DNA of 64,000 bases from Pseudomonadota bacterium (GTDB lineage: Bacteria > Pseudomonadota > Alphaproteobacteria > Micavibrionales > UBA2020), in NCBI GenBank assembly GCA_021849295.1, contig JAJZTA010000011.1, forward strand, positions 1 to 64,000. The letters are read 5' to 3'. The translations under genes and the position numbers were made by a program. Under the pieces are notes generated by a model, which worked only from the letters and a program-made list of their open reading frames with translations, did no database searches and was not told where the DNA came from. Below, piece by piece: positions 18,052 to 25,471 of the stretch. Position 1 is the first letter of the stretch. Every line of letters begins with the position of its first letter.

Positions 18052-18866
18052 TTTTTCACGGGCGGCGCGGCGCCCCCGGATTTAGTTTTTTCTTTCGCTT
18101 CCGTTTTTTCTTTGGCTCTTTTCTCTTGTTTATCTCTTTTTGCGGATTTTTCGGGAACCGGTTTTTTTTCCGGCTGTTTTTTCGCCTGCCGTTTCTTCTC
18201 CGTCTCCCTGATATGCCTTTCGGTCATGCGCCACAGCGCCCGATGGTACTGCGGCCAGTCCATAGGATCGACAAGGCGCGCTTTACTCACGGCAAGATCG
18301 CACACATGAGAGGGTTCGTCGGCCGCCGGATATTTTACGTCGAAGTCCAGCACGCGCTGCAGGGCCTGATCCACAGATTCCGGATGCGCGCGTATTAGTG
18401 CCTGGATTTGCGCCGACATCATGGCGTTGAGCATCTGGTTCAGCATGCGCGCCTCTTTGGGCTTGCCGCCGCAGCGCAACAAATCGTAGAGCAGCCGGTA
18501 GCGTCCGAGTTCCAGCCAGAACAAGGCTTCTTTCGGATGCCCCAGCTTCAGTTCCCGCTGGGAAACGGTGAAAAAGCTCTGCGGCGCCAGCGTGGCGCTT
18601 TCCGGTATCAGAATTTTCAGGTCGGCGGGCATCTCGGCCAGCGGCCGCGCCGACAGCCAGGCCGCAACTTCGCCCCGATCGCCGGTGAGCGCCGCCCGGT
18701 CGACCAGCGTCTCCAGCGCGGTGATCGGCTGCGACCTGTAGAGCTGCTGCGTGTAAAGGCCGATGGCGGACATGACCCCCGCCGCGACACAGAAAGCCAT
18801 CAACGCCGCGATAAAGACTTTCAGCATGAGGCGCAGGATTTTCCATGAAATGCTTGCAATTTTCAT
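18048..18866 (-). CDS. Unknown membrane-anchored protein inside the ABC operon
   Basis: A 272-residue protein with one N-terminal membrane helix (about residues 10-35, LMLKVFIAALMAFCVAAGVM). A helical central region follows (ALFWLELGRYRLLYDLLRCG, MLNQMLNAMMSAQIQALIRA). The last 55 residues are a Lys/Glu-rich, probably disordered tail of repeated KK/EK pairs. It resembles no family I know. The helical repeats after the membrane anchor suggest a Sel1/TPR-like periplasmic scaffold. It overlaps both the binding-protein gene and the DppB gene by ATGA, so fixed stoichiometry with the transporter is likely. Confidence 0.7.
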   Translation of the reverse strand: MKIASISWKILRLMLKVFIAALMAFCVAAGVMSAIGLYTQQLYRSQPITALETLVDRAALTGDRGEVAAWLSARPLAEMPADLKILIPESATLAPQSFFTVSQRELKLGHPKEALFWLELGRYRLLYDLLRCGGKPKEARMLNQMLNAMMSAQIQALIRAHPESVDQALQRVLDFDVKYPAADEPSHVCDLAVSKARLVDPMDWPQYHRALWRMTERHIRETEKKRQAKKQPEKKPVPEKSAKRDKQEKRAKEKTEAKEKTKSGGAAPPVKK

Positions 18867-20530
18867 GACGTCACCCTCCAGTCCTCGATCCACAGCGTCG
18901 TCGGGTCCTCGTCGCCGGTCGGCACGATGCCGGAGAGCCACGGCGGGATAAAGAAACTGTTGACGCTGTAATAAAGCGGCAGCGCGGGCAGGTCGCGGAC
19001 GTAAAGCGTCTGCAGCGCGTTCCAGAGGTCCTGATTGGCCTTCGGCGCGCAGACGGTTTGCAGCTGGTCGATGATGTGATCGGCCTTCTTGTTGCTGTAG
19101 CCGGGATAGTTCTGCCCGCTGTAGCTGTTTTTCGCCGAGGGGATCATACTTGAATAAAGCGTCGTCTTGGGGATCTCGCGCGGCGCGGAGATCCACGCGT
19201 ACATCACGCCGCCGGTGAAGCTGCGTTTGCGCAAGGTTTGCCCGAACAGCACGCGCGGCATCTGGTTGGCGATCACGGCCCTGACGCCGATCTTTTGCCA
19301 GTCGGACTGGATCGCCTGCTCGATGACGGCGCGCTCGTCGTTGCCCGCGGTGGTGGCGAGCGTGAAGGACAGCTTTTGCCCCGCCTTGTTTTCGCGGATG
19401 CCGTCGCCACCCTCCTTCCAGCCCGCGGCGGCGAGCAGCTGCTTCGCTTTGGCGGGGTCATAGGGATATCTTTTCACGTTGGCGTCATAGACCGTGTCGA
19501 GCGGGTTGACGAACGACACGGCCACCGGCTGTTTGCCCGCGAACAGCGACGCATTGATCGCGGCGCGGTTCATGCCATACATCAGAGCCTGCCGCACACG
19601 AAGGTCTTTCAGGATGGGGCTGTCGAGGTTGATGTCGATATGCTCGTAAATCAGTCCGGGCTTGAAAACGGTTTTATACCCTGCGGGCAGGCGGTGCCGG
19701 AGCGCCAGAGCCTGATCAAGCGTCAGACCCATTTCGCCCGCGATGTAATCGATGTCGCCGGAAAGCAGGTTGGCGGCGAGCGCCGCGCCGTTCTCGATCG
19801 TCTTGACGGTGACGGTGTCAAACGCGGGTTTCTTGCCGCGCCAGTAAGGATTGCGCTTCAAAACGAGGCGCACGCCCGGCTGCACGCGCGCGATCACGTA
19901 CGGCCCCCAGTAAAGGCCGGGGTTGGTCGGGTCGATGCTGTAAAGCGAGCGGTGGCGGTAGGCAGCGGGATTTTTTTCAAATATCTTCTGATCGAGATGC
20001 GCGGGCAGCGCGTAAAAATCATCGATTGAGGCGAAATCGCAATCGCGCTTGGCGAAATCGATGACGAAGGTTTTTTTGCCGACGGCGGTGACGGAGGCGA
20101 TGTCTTTCGCGAAAAAATCGCCGTCGGCCACGCCGGAAACGGGGTTTTTGCCCACCTGCCATGCGAAAACGATGTCTTGCGCCGTCACCGGCACGCCGTC
20201 GCCCCAGGTGATGCCGGGCTTGATGGTATAGGTCGCGGCGATGCCTTTTTTGCCGTTTTTAAGGACGATCTTTCTGGCAAGACCGTTTTGGAACGTCGGC
20301 AGTTGCACGCACATGAGGCAGACCCGCCGCCAGTTCGCGTCATAGGCCGTGACGGGACGCTGCGCCATGCCGAGAATATAATCTTTCGCCATCATAGAAC
20401 CGAACATCGGGTGCAGCGTCGCGGGATATTGCGAAATGCCGATTTTCAGATCGCGGTGGTCCGCCGCCCGTGCGGGCGCGGTACTGCGGAAAAAAACCGC
20501 CGCCAGAACCAGAATAAAAATCTTTGCCAT
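18863..20530 (-). CDS. Periplasmic substrate-binding protein of a peptide-type ABC importer (SBP family 5)
   Basis: A 555-residue protein with a signal peptide (MAKIFILVLAAVFFR, cleavage near ARA-AD). It then has the SBP_bac_5 pattern: LKIGISQYPATLHPMFG, TYTIKPGITWGDGVPVTAQD, RNPYWRGKKPAFDTVTVKTI and LRVRQALMYGMNRAAI. This family binds oligopeptides, dipeptides, nickel or heme. The length and the TWGDG form match oligopeptide or murein-peptide binders, but the ligand cannot be read from sequence. A start at 20560 is also open; that codon would overlap the ATG of the divergent gene at 20559. Confidence 0.9.
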   Translation of the reverse strand: MAKIFILVLAAVFFRSTAPARAADHRDLKIGISQYPATLHPMFGSMMAKDYILGMAQRPVTAYDANWRRVCLMCVQLPTFQNGLARKIVLKNGKKGIAATYTIKPGITWGDGVPVTAQDIVFAWQVGKNPVSGVADGDFFAKDIASVTAVGKKTFVIDFAKRDCDFASIDDFYALPAHLDQKIFEKNPAAYRHRSLYSIDPTNPGLYWGPYVIARVQPGVRLVLKRNPYWRGKKPAFDTVTVKTIENGAALAANLLSGDIDYIAGEMGLTLDQALALRHRLPAGYKTVFKPGLIYEHIDINLDSPILKDLRVRQALMYGMNRAAINASLFAGKQPVAVSFVNPLDTVYDANVKRYPYDPAKAKQLLAAAGWKEGGDGIRENKAGQKLSFTLATTAGNDERAVIEQAIQSDWQKIGVRAVIANQMPRVLFGQTLRKRSFTGGVMYAWISAPREIPKTTLYSSMIPSAKNSYSGQNYPGYSNKKADHIIDQLQTVCAPKANQDLWNALQTLYVRDLPALPLYYSVNSFFIPPWLSGIVPTGDEDPTTLWIEDWRVTS

Positions 20531-20558
20531 TTTCGCGCGGATGGGATTCACTCTTGTC

Positions 20559-20921
20559 ATGTGGGTAGTTTACATTTTTATCGCCGTTTTTGTGACTGCT
20601 TTGTTGCTGGCGGGGCTGTTTTTCCCGTTCTGGAAAGTGTGGATGCGCATCCGCTACCATCACCCCGATATCTGGCAGGCGGCTGGACCGTTCGAAGTGC
20701 GCGACATGCTGCGCAGCACGGGACTGGCGGGCATTTTCATCGACGTGATCGTGAAGATCAACCGCGACAAGGTGCGGCAGAAAATGGACCCGACGCTCGC
20801 CAAATGGGTGCGGGCGTGCGTCGAAATGATCCGCATGGCGCCGCGCACGTGGGGCATGCGGTTTCTATACCTTATCGTCTTTATCTATATCGTCGCGGAA
20901 ATCACGAAACGGCTGGCCTGA
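20559..20921 (+). CDS. Small inner-membrane protein of unknown function
   Basis: A 120-residue protein with hydrophobic N-terminal (VVYIFIAVFVTALLLAGLFF) and C-terminal (FLYLIVFIYIVAEI) helices and a basic amphipathic middle part. I recognise no family. An alternative ATG lies at 20541. It is divergent from the ABC binding-protein gene with almost no space between starts, and its last 20 bases overlap the end of the convergent HEMTH-motif gene. Confidence 0.6.
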   Translation: MWVVYIFIAVFVTALLLAGLFFPFWKVWMRIRYHHPDIWQAAGPFEVRDMLRSTGLAGIFIDVIVKINRDKVRQKMDPTLAKWVRACVEMIRMAPRTWGMRFLYLIVFIYIVAEITKRLA

Positions 20922-21978
20922 ACGACGGCGCGGGCGTCTTTGTCTTGCGCAGCAGACCCGCCTTTTCCGCCTGACCGCGCAACGTCTCCAGCAACGGCTG
21001 CATATCGGTGAGCGTTCCCCTGCCCTCATGCTGCAGCTTTCCATTTGCGATAAATTGCCACATATCAACGTTGCCGTCGCGGCTGACGGTGAGCCCCAGT
21101 TTTCCCGGCAGGTTTGTTCCGATTGCCAGCATGTGCTCGGTCAGGTCGGTATTGAAAAGAAATTTCGACCCCGGCTCCTGCGTCCAGCGCGTCAGCGTCG
21201 CCAGCGTGTCGCGGCCCAGGTCCCGCAAAAACTTTTCGCGCGCCTCGGGCCTTGTCTGCGCGCGCTTTTTCTCGGCGAGCGCGAGGCGCGCCTTGCGCGC
21301 GGCGGGGAACTTGCGCTCGACGACTTTTTGCAGTAACGCGTCGTTTTCCGGCGTGGTATCGATATGCGCGGCAGGCACGTCGCCATGCGGATAGAGAAAG
21401 CGGCGCGCATAGTCCTCCATGATGGAGGCCTGCTGCTCGACGCCGAAAAAGCTGAAGCGCGACCGCTTGGTAAGTTTGTAGTCGTATTTCCGCGTCCGGC
21501 GGAACGTGCGGATGAAGGCGGCGGTGATGCTCGTCCGCTGCCAGATATGCGTCATTTCGTGCATGAAGGTGCCGAAGTTCATCGCCACGGCGGTCGTGCT
21601 GTAATCTTTTTCCTGCTGCGCCGCGCCGTAGAACACGGCGACGCGGCGGTTGAACACCGCAGCCAGCGTCGGGGCGGCGGACGGCCTGAAATATTTCCTG
21701 ACCTTTTTGAGATCGGCGGTCGCAAGCTTGCGCCCGAAGACGCTTTTCAGCAGCGAGATTTCATCCTTGCTGAGCGGCGCGCGCGTGCCCGTGGGCATGC
21801 TGACCGGCATCAGGTTCCAAAACCCGTCCGAAAAGCCGAACATCGCCACGCCGAAGGCCAGCGTAGTGCCGATCCCCGCCGCGCTGGTGATCGCCAAAGG
21901 AGCCGCGGCAACGCCCAAGGCGGCGGCGGCGACGCCGAAAGCCGCGGTCAGAAATCCTCTTTTGAAAGTATGGCGCAT
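20902..21978 (-). CDS. Putative membrane-associated zinc metallopeptidase-like protein (HEMTH motif)
   Basis: A 358-residue protein with a long hydrophobic Ala/Gly-rich N terminus (about 8-49). The zinc-binding type motif HEMTH at 140-144 lies in FMHEMTHIWQ, and a downstream glutamate in GVEQQASIMEDY (Glu181 or Glu188) could be the third ligand. HEMTHxWQ occurs in Vgr-related/DUF4157-like proteins, but the rest is not recognisable to me. The C-terminal part is Lys/Arg-rich. Catalytic activity is inferred from the motif only. Confidence 0.62.
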   Translation of the reverse strand: MRHTFKRGFLTAAFGVAAAALGVAAAPLAITSAAGIGTTLAFGVAMFGFSDGFWNLMPVSMPTGTRAPLSKDEISLLKSVFGRKLATADLKKVRKYFRPSAAPTLAAVFNRRVAVFYGAAQQEKDYSTTAVAMNFGTFMHEMTHIWQRTSITAAFIRTFRRTRKYDYKLTKRSRFSFFGVEQQASIMEDYARRFLYPHGDVPAAHIDTTPENDALLQKVVERKFPAARKARLALAEKKRAQTRPEAREKFLRDLGRDTLATLTRWTQEPGSKFLFNTDLTEHMLAIGTNLPGKLGLTVSRDGNVDMWQFIANGKLQHEGRGTLTDMQPLLETLRGQAEKAGLLRKTKTPAPSFRPAVS

Positions 21979-22159
21979 GAACGGATATTCCTATTGTCGG
22001 AATATCTGTTGTAGAACGAAAACTTAGCATAATCAAGGGGGTAAATAGATACCACGAACGGGAGCGGCCGGCTTCACGCGGCGCGTTGTAAAATCCTCAA
22101 AAAAAAAGGTTTAATCTCCGGCGTCACTGCAAAAAGCCCATAACAGACAGAGGCCAACC

Positions 22160-22387
22160 ATGAAAAAACTTCTTATCGCCACCGCCATCGCCGGCATGAC
22201 CTTTGCCGCCACGCTGTCGTTCGCCGCGACGCATCACGGCAACATTACGCGCGGCGCGCAAATCGCCGAAACGCACACCCAGATCTGCGCGGACAACCGC
22301 GACGAATGTCTGAAGGCCTGCGACGGCGCAAAGGGCTGCTCGGACCAGTGCTGGACCAACTATAACGGATGCGTGACGAACGAGTAG
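22160..22387 (+). CDS. Small secreted six-cysteine protein
   Basis: A 75-residue precursor with a clear Sec signal peptide (MKKLLIATAIAGMTFAATLS, cleavage near SFA-AT), leaving about 53 residues. The six cysteines (43, 50, 54, 60, 64, 71) have the symmetric spacing C-x6-C-x3-C-x5-C-x3-C-x6-C, with two CxxxC pairs. This suggests a disulfide-bonded helical hairpin in the periplasm or outside the cell. No family recognised. A strong terminator follows at 22403-22442. Confidence 0.7.
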   Translation: MKKLLIATAIAGMTFAATLSFAATHHGNITRGAQIAETHTQICADNRDECLKACDGAKGCSDQCWTNYNGCVTNE

Positions 22388-22402
22388 ATCAAGTCCGCAT
22401 AA

Positions 22403-22442
22403 TAAAAACCGCGCTGCCTTTTCAAAGGCAGCGTGGTTTTTA
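22403..22442. terminator. Bidirectional intrinsic terminator
   Basis: AAAAACCGCGCTGCCTTT, a short loop, then AAAGGCAGCGTGGTTTTT: a long nearly perfect stem flanked by an A run and a T run. It can end transcripts from both the six-cysteine gene (plus) and the APH-like gene (minus), whose stop codon lies at its edge. Confidence 0.93.
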
Positions 22443-23303
22443 TGCGCCTTTTCCTGCCAGCTCCGCCGCCGTATCGGCGATAGCGTGCATATATTCTTTC
22501 CAGTCGCCGCCTGCGCTCCACGCCGCGCACTGCAGCGCGTGCAAAAAGGCGAACTGCAGGAGCTGCTTTTTATCCACGCGGGAACGTTCGACGATAATCT
22601 CCGCCTGCCGCTCCATATGCTTGGGACTGGAGACGATGTCGGCGGCGGCGTAAGGATTGCACAGCGTGTTGGCATACTCGTAAACGCGCGGCCCGAGAAT
22701 GCCTTTCGGATCGATGGCGAGCCAGCCGCGCGAAGAAGAATGCAGCACGTTGTCATGATGGACGTCGCCGTGCAGCGGCTGCCAGTCGGCCTTGGTCGCC
22801 GCGACAAGCTCCTCGCCCAGCGACAGCGCGGTTTGATACTGCGCGCGGCGGTCTTGCGGCGTCTTGCCCCGCTCCACCTGTTCGCGCAAGGTTTCCTGCC
22901 GCGTGTCGAACGGAATGAGATGTTGCAGCGGCTCTCCCGCGGGAGCAGCATGCAGTTGTTCAATCACATCGCAAATGATGTGCGTGGCCGCATTCGCTTC
23001 GCCTGCCAGCACCCGCCTTGCCAGCGTCGGCACCTGCGTTTTATCGATGATGCGCTCCATAAGCTGCGCGTAACCTGCGCTTTTGACCAGCCGCACCGCC
23101 CCTCTGCCCCCGTAGTGGCGCAGCATATCGGCACCGTACGCCTCGTCGTCGTCGGGATCGGCGACTTTAAGCATGCACGCGTGGCCTTCGGAAACAACGG
23201 GCCAGAGCAGACTCGAATGGCTGAAAAACATTTCGCCGTCGGGGTGGCAGTCCCAGCTTTTCATCAGCACATGTGCCGCAGCGGTGAGCCTGCTATGGTC
23301 CAT
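22440..23303 (-). CDS. APH(6)/hydroxyurea phosphotransferase-like kinase
   Basis: A 287-residue protein with the kinase catalytic loop LHGDVHHDNVLHSS and the metal-binding segment WLAIDPKGILGPRVYE. Together these mark the aminoglycoside 6-phosphotransferase / hydroxyurea phosphotransferase family (streptomycin inactivation in known members). Chromosomal relatives often have other small-molecule substrates, so resistance should not be assumed. It lies 6 bases after the polyprenyl-phosphate sugar transferase gene on the same strand. The ATG at 23303 has a TAAGG site; an in-frame GTG precedes it. Confidence 0.85.
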   Translation of the reverse strand: MDHSRLTAAAHVLMKSWDCHPDGEMFFSHSSLLWPVVSEGHACMLKVADPDDDEAYGADMLRHYGGRGAVRLVKSAGYAQLMERIIDKTQVPTLARRVLAGEANAATHIICDVIEQLHAAPAGEPLQHLIPFDTRQETLREQVERGKTPQDRRAQYQTALSLGEELVAATKADWQPLHGDVHHDNVLHSSSRGWLAIDPKGILGPRVYEYANTLCNPYAAADIVSSPKHMERQAEIIVERSRVDKKQLLQFAFLHALQCAAWSAGGDWKEYMHAIADTAAELAGKGA

Positions 23304-23309
23304 CACGCC

Positions 23310-24227
23310 TTACCCGTCCTCGGATACTATATATATGGGGCGGTCTTTGACTTCGGTGAAAATGCGGCCGATATATTCGCCGATCACACCGAGAGAGATA
23401 AGCTGGATGCCACCCATGAAGAGGATGCCGCACATCAGCGACGGGAAGCCAGGCATATCGACGCCGAAAAGCAGCGTGCGCACGACCAGATAAACGGCAT
23501 AGACCGTCGCTACGGTGGAAATCAGAAAACCGAACAGCGACCAGACGCGCAACGGCACGTTGCTGAACGCGGTGAGACCGTTGATCGCCAGCATGAAAAG
23601 GCTCCTGAACGACCAGCTGGAAACGCCGCTCGCCCGCTCGGCGGCGTCGAACTCGACGAAGCCGGACTGGAACCCCACCCACGTCATCAGGCCTTTCATG
23701 AAGCGGTTTTTCTCCGGCAGGCTGTTGATCGCGGCGACGACCTGTTTGTCGAGCAGGCGAAAATCGCCCGCGCCTTCCGGCAATTCGAGATCGCTGATGG
23801 TTTTGAATATCCAGTAAAAGGCCTTGGTCCAGGCACGGCGCAAAAAGCCGTCCCCGTCCCTGTTGCGGCGCAGGGCATAAACCATCTTGTCGCCGGCTTG
23901 CCATTTTTCGAGCATCGCGAGAATCGTTTCCGGCGGGTGCTGCAGGTCGGCGTCGAGCATCACCACCGCATCCCCCTTGGCGCGGTTGAGGCCGCAGGTC
24001 AGCGCCGCCTCCTTGCCGAAGTTGCGGGCGAGTCTGATGATATGTAAATTTTTGTATTTTTCCCTGAGAGACTTCAGCACTTCATATGTATTGTCGGGGC
24101 TGCCATCGTCGATGGCAAGAATTTCCTTATCGCCGTCCACCTGATCGAGCACCTTTTGCAGGCGTGCGAGCATATCAGGCAGGTTGGTCGCCTCGCGGTA
24201 ACAGGGTAAGATGACGGACAGGTGCAT
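23310..24227 (-). CDS. Polyprenyl-phosphate glycosyltransferase (GtrB / FlmF2-like, GT2)
   Basis: A 305-residue protein. It has LSVILPCYREATNLPDML, AIDDGSPDNTYEVL, the metal-binding VMLDADLQHPPE, GAGDFRLLD and KGLMTWVGFQ, all standard for DPM1/GtrB-type enzymes that load a sugar onto undecaprenyl phosphate on the cytosolic face. Two C-terminal membrane helices follow (about 228-255 and 265-290). The donor sugar is not visible from sequence. Context (divergent deacetylase-GtrA fusion and ArnT-like transferase) suggests an N-acetylhexosamine, as for Francisella FlmF2. Confidence 0.9.
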   Translation of the reverse strand: MHLSVILPCYREATNLPDMLARLQKVLDQVDGDKEILAIDDGSPDNTYEVLKSLREKYKNLHIIRLARNFGKEAALTCGLNRAKGDAVVMLDADLQHPPETILAMLEKWQAGDKMVYALRRNRDGDGFLRRAWTKAFYWIFKTISDLELPEGAGDFRLLDKQVVAAINSLPEKNRFMKGLMTWVGFQSGFVEFDAAERASGVSSWSFRSLFMLAINGLTAFSNVPLRVWSLFGFLISTVATVYAVYLVVRTLLFGVDMPGFPSLMCGILFMGGIQLISLGVIGEYIGRIFTEVKDRPIYIVSEDG

Positions 24228-24274
24228 GTGCTAGTCTCTTGTGAATAACGCTGTAACTCTATATGACGGAACTT

Positions 24275-25471
24275 ATGAAATCAACAGTCATACTTTGCGC
24301 CGACGACTACGGCATCAGCGCCGGCGTCAACCGCGCGATCGCCTCTCTTGCGGAGCGCGGGCGGATTTCGGCAGTGAGCTGCATGGCCTGCGGCGAAGCC
24401 TGGGCCGAGGGCGCAGGCATGCTCAAACCGTTCAAGGACAATATCGGCATCGGCCTGCACCTCACCTTCACCAACCTGCCGCCGCTCACCAAAGCATGGG
24501 GCGAAAAATTCCCGGCCATCAAGTCGCTCATCATCAAAAGCTGGCTGCGCAAGCTGGACGCGGCCGCGATCGAGGCCGAGGTGCGCGCGCAGTTCCAGAA
24601 ATTCATCGAACACTGGGGCAAGCCGCCGGATTTCGTCGACGGCCACCAGCACGTGCATATCCTGCCGCAAATCCGCGAGGCGCTTTTGCAAGTCCGCACC
24701 GAACTTGCGCCCGATGCGTGGATGCGCAACGTCGTCGACATCGCCTCTGCGAAGGACGACTTCAAAAGCGCGGTGCTGGCCGTGCTCGGCTGGCGGCTGC
24801 TGGCGATGATGAACAAGCGGAACATCGTCCACAACCGGTTTTTCCGCGGCGCTTACGATTATTCCAGGCCGGCGGACTTTGCAGCGCTGATGACGCACTG
24901 GCTGCGGCAGGAGGAGCCGGTTCTGGTTTATTGCCATCCGGGCTTTCCCGACGACGTCCTCGCCAGACATGACGAAGTGCTGGAGCCGCGGCAAAAGGAA
25001 TATGATTTTCTCGACGGCGCGGACTGGGGCGCGCGGCTGAAAGACGGCGGCGTGACGCTGCTCAAACGCCCCGCACCGGGCGCGCACGCGCTTTTCACCC
25101 TCTCGCGCCAACTGCTGCGCTTTCTCGTTACCGGCGGGGTCAACACGCTGTTCGGCTACCTTGTTTACGTCGGCGGCATCATGTTATTCAACCTGCACTA
25201 TTTCTGGGCGGTGATGTGGTCTTACATCATCGGCACGACCTTCAGCTTCGCCACCTTCCGCGCCTTCGTCTTCACCGACGGCGAGCGCGGCATCCTCAAA
25301 AGCTATCTGCGCTTCATTCCCACCTACATCGCGCTGTTCCTCGTCAACGAGGCGCTGCTGTTCGTCTTCGTCGACGTCGTTGGCTGGAACAAGCTGGCCG
25401 CGCAGGCCGGCGTCATCCCCCTGTGCGCGGCGCTTTCCTTCGTCATCAATAAAATATTCGTGTTCAAATGA
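24275..25471 (+). CDS. ChbG/YdjC-family deacetylase fused to a GtrA-type membrane domain
   Basis: A 398-residue fusion. Residues about 1-270 are a ChbG/YdjC (NaxD, HpnK) metal-dependent carbohydrate deacetylase: VILCADDYGISAGVNRAI carries the catalytic/metal aspartates, and metal histidines appear in GLHLTF, DGHQHVHILP and YCHPGFPDD. From about 285 to the end is a GtrA domain with four membrane helices (LLRFLVTGGVNTLFGYLVYV, FSFATFRAFVF, FVINKIFVF), the family thought to flip polyprenyl-linked sugars. An alternative start lies at 24263. It overlaps the ArnT-like gene by ATGA and is divergent from the GtrB-like gene. Confidence 0.9.
   Translation: MKSTVILCADDYGISAGVNRAIASLAERGRISAVSCMACGEAWAEGAGMLKPFKDNIGIGLHLTFTNLPPLTKAWGEKFPAIKSLIIKSWLRKLDAAAIEAEVRAQFQKFIEHWGKPPDFVDGHQHVHILPQIREALLQVRTELAPDAWMRNVVDIASAKDDFKSAVLAVLGWRLLAMMNKRNIVHNRFFRGAYDYSRPADFAALMTHWLRQEEPVLVYCHPGFPDDVLARHDEVLEPRQKEYDFLDGADWGARLKDGGVTLLKRPAPGAHALFTLSRQLLRFLVTGGVNTLFGYLVYVGGIMLFNLHYFWAVMWSYIIGTTFSFATFRAFVFTDGERGILKSYLRFIPTYIALFLVNEALLFVFVDVVGWNKLAAQAGVIPLCAALSFVINKIFVFK

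Noticed and set aside
22440-23303. Labelling the APH(6)-like gene as an antibiotic-resistance gene
   Set aside because: Family membership alone does not show drug substrate; it is not on a mobile element and sits in an envelope gene cluster.
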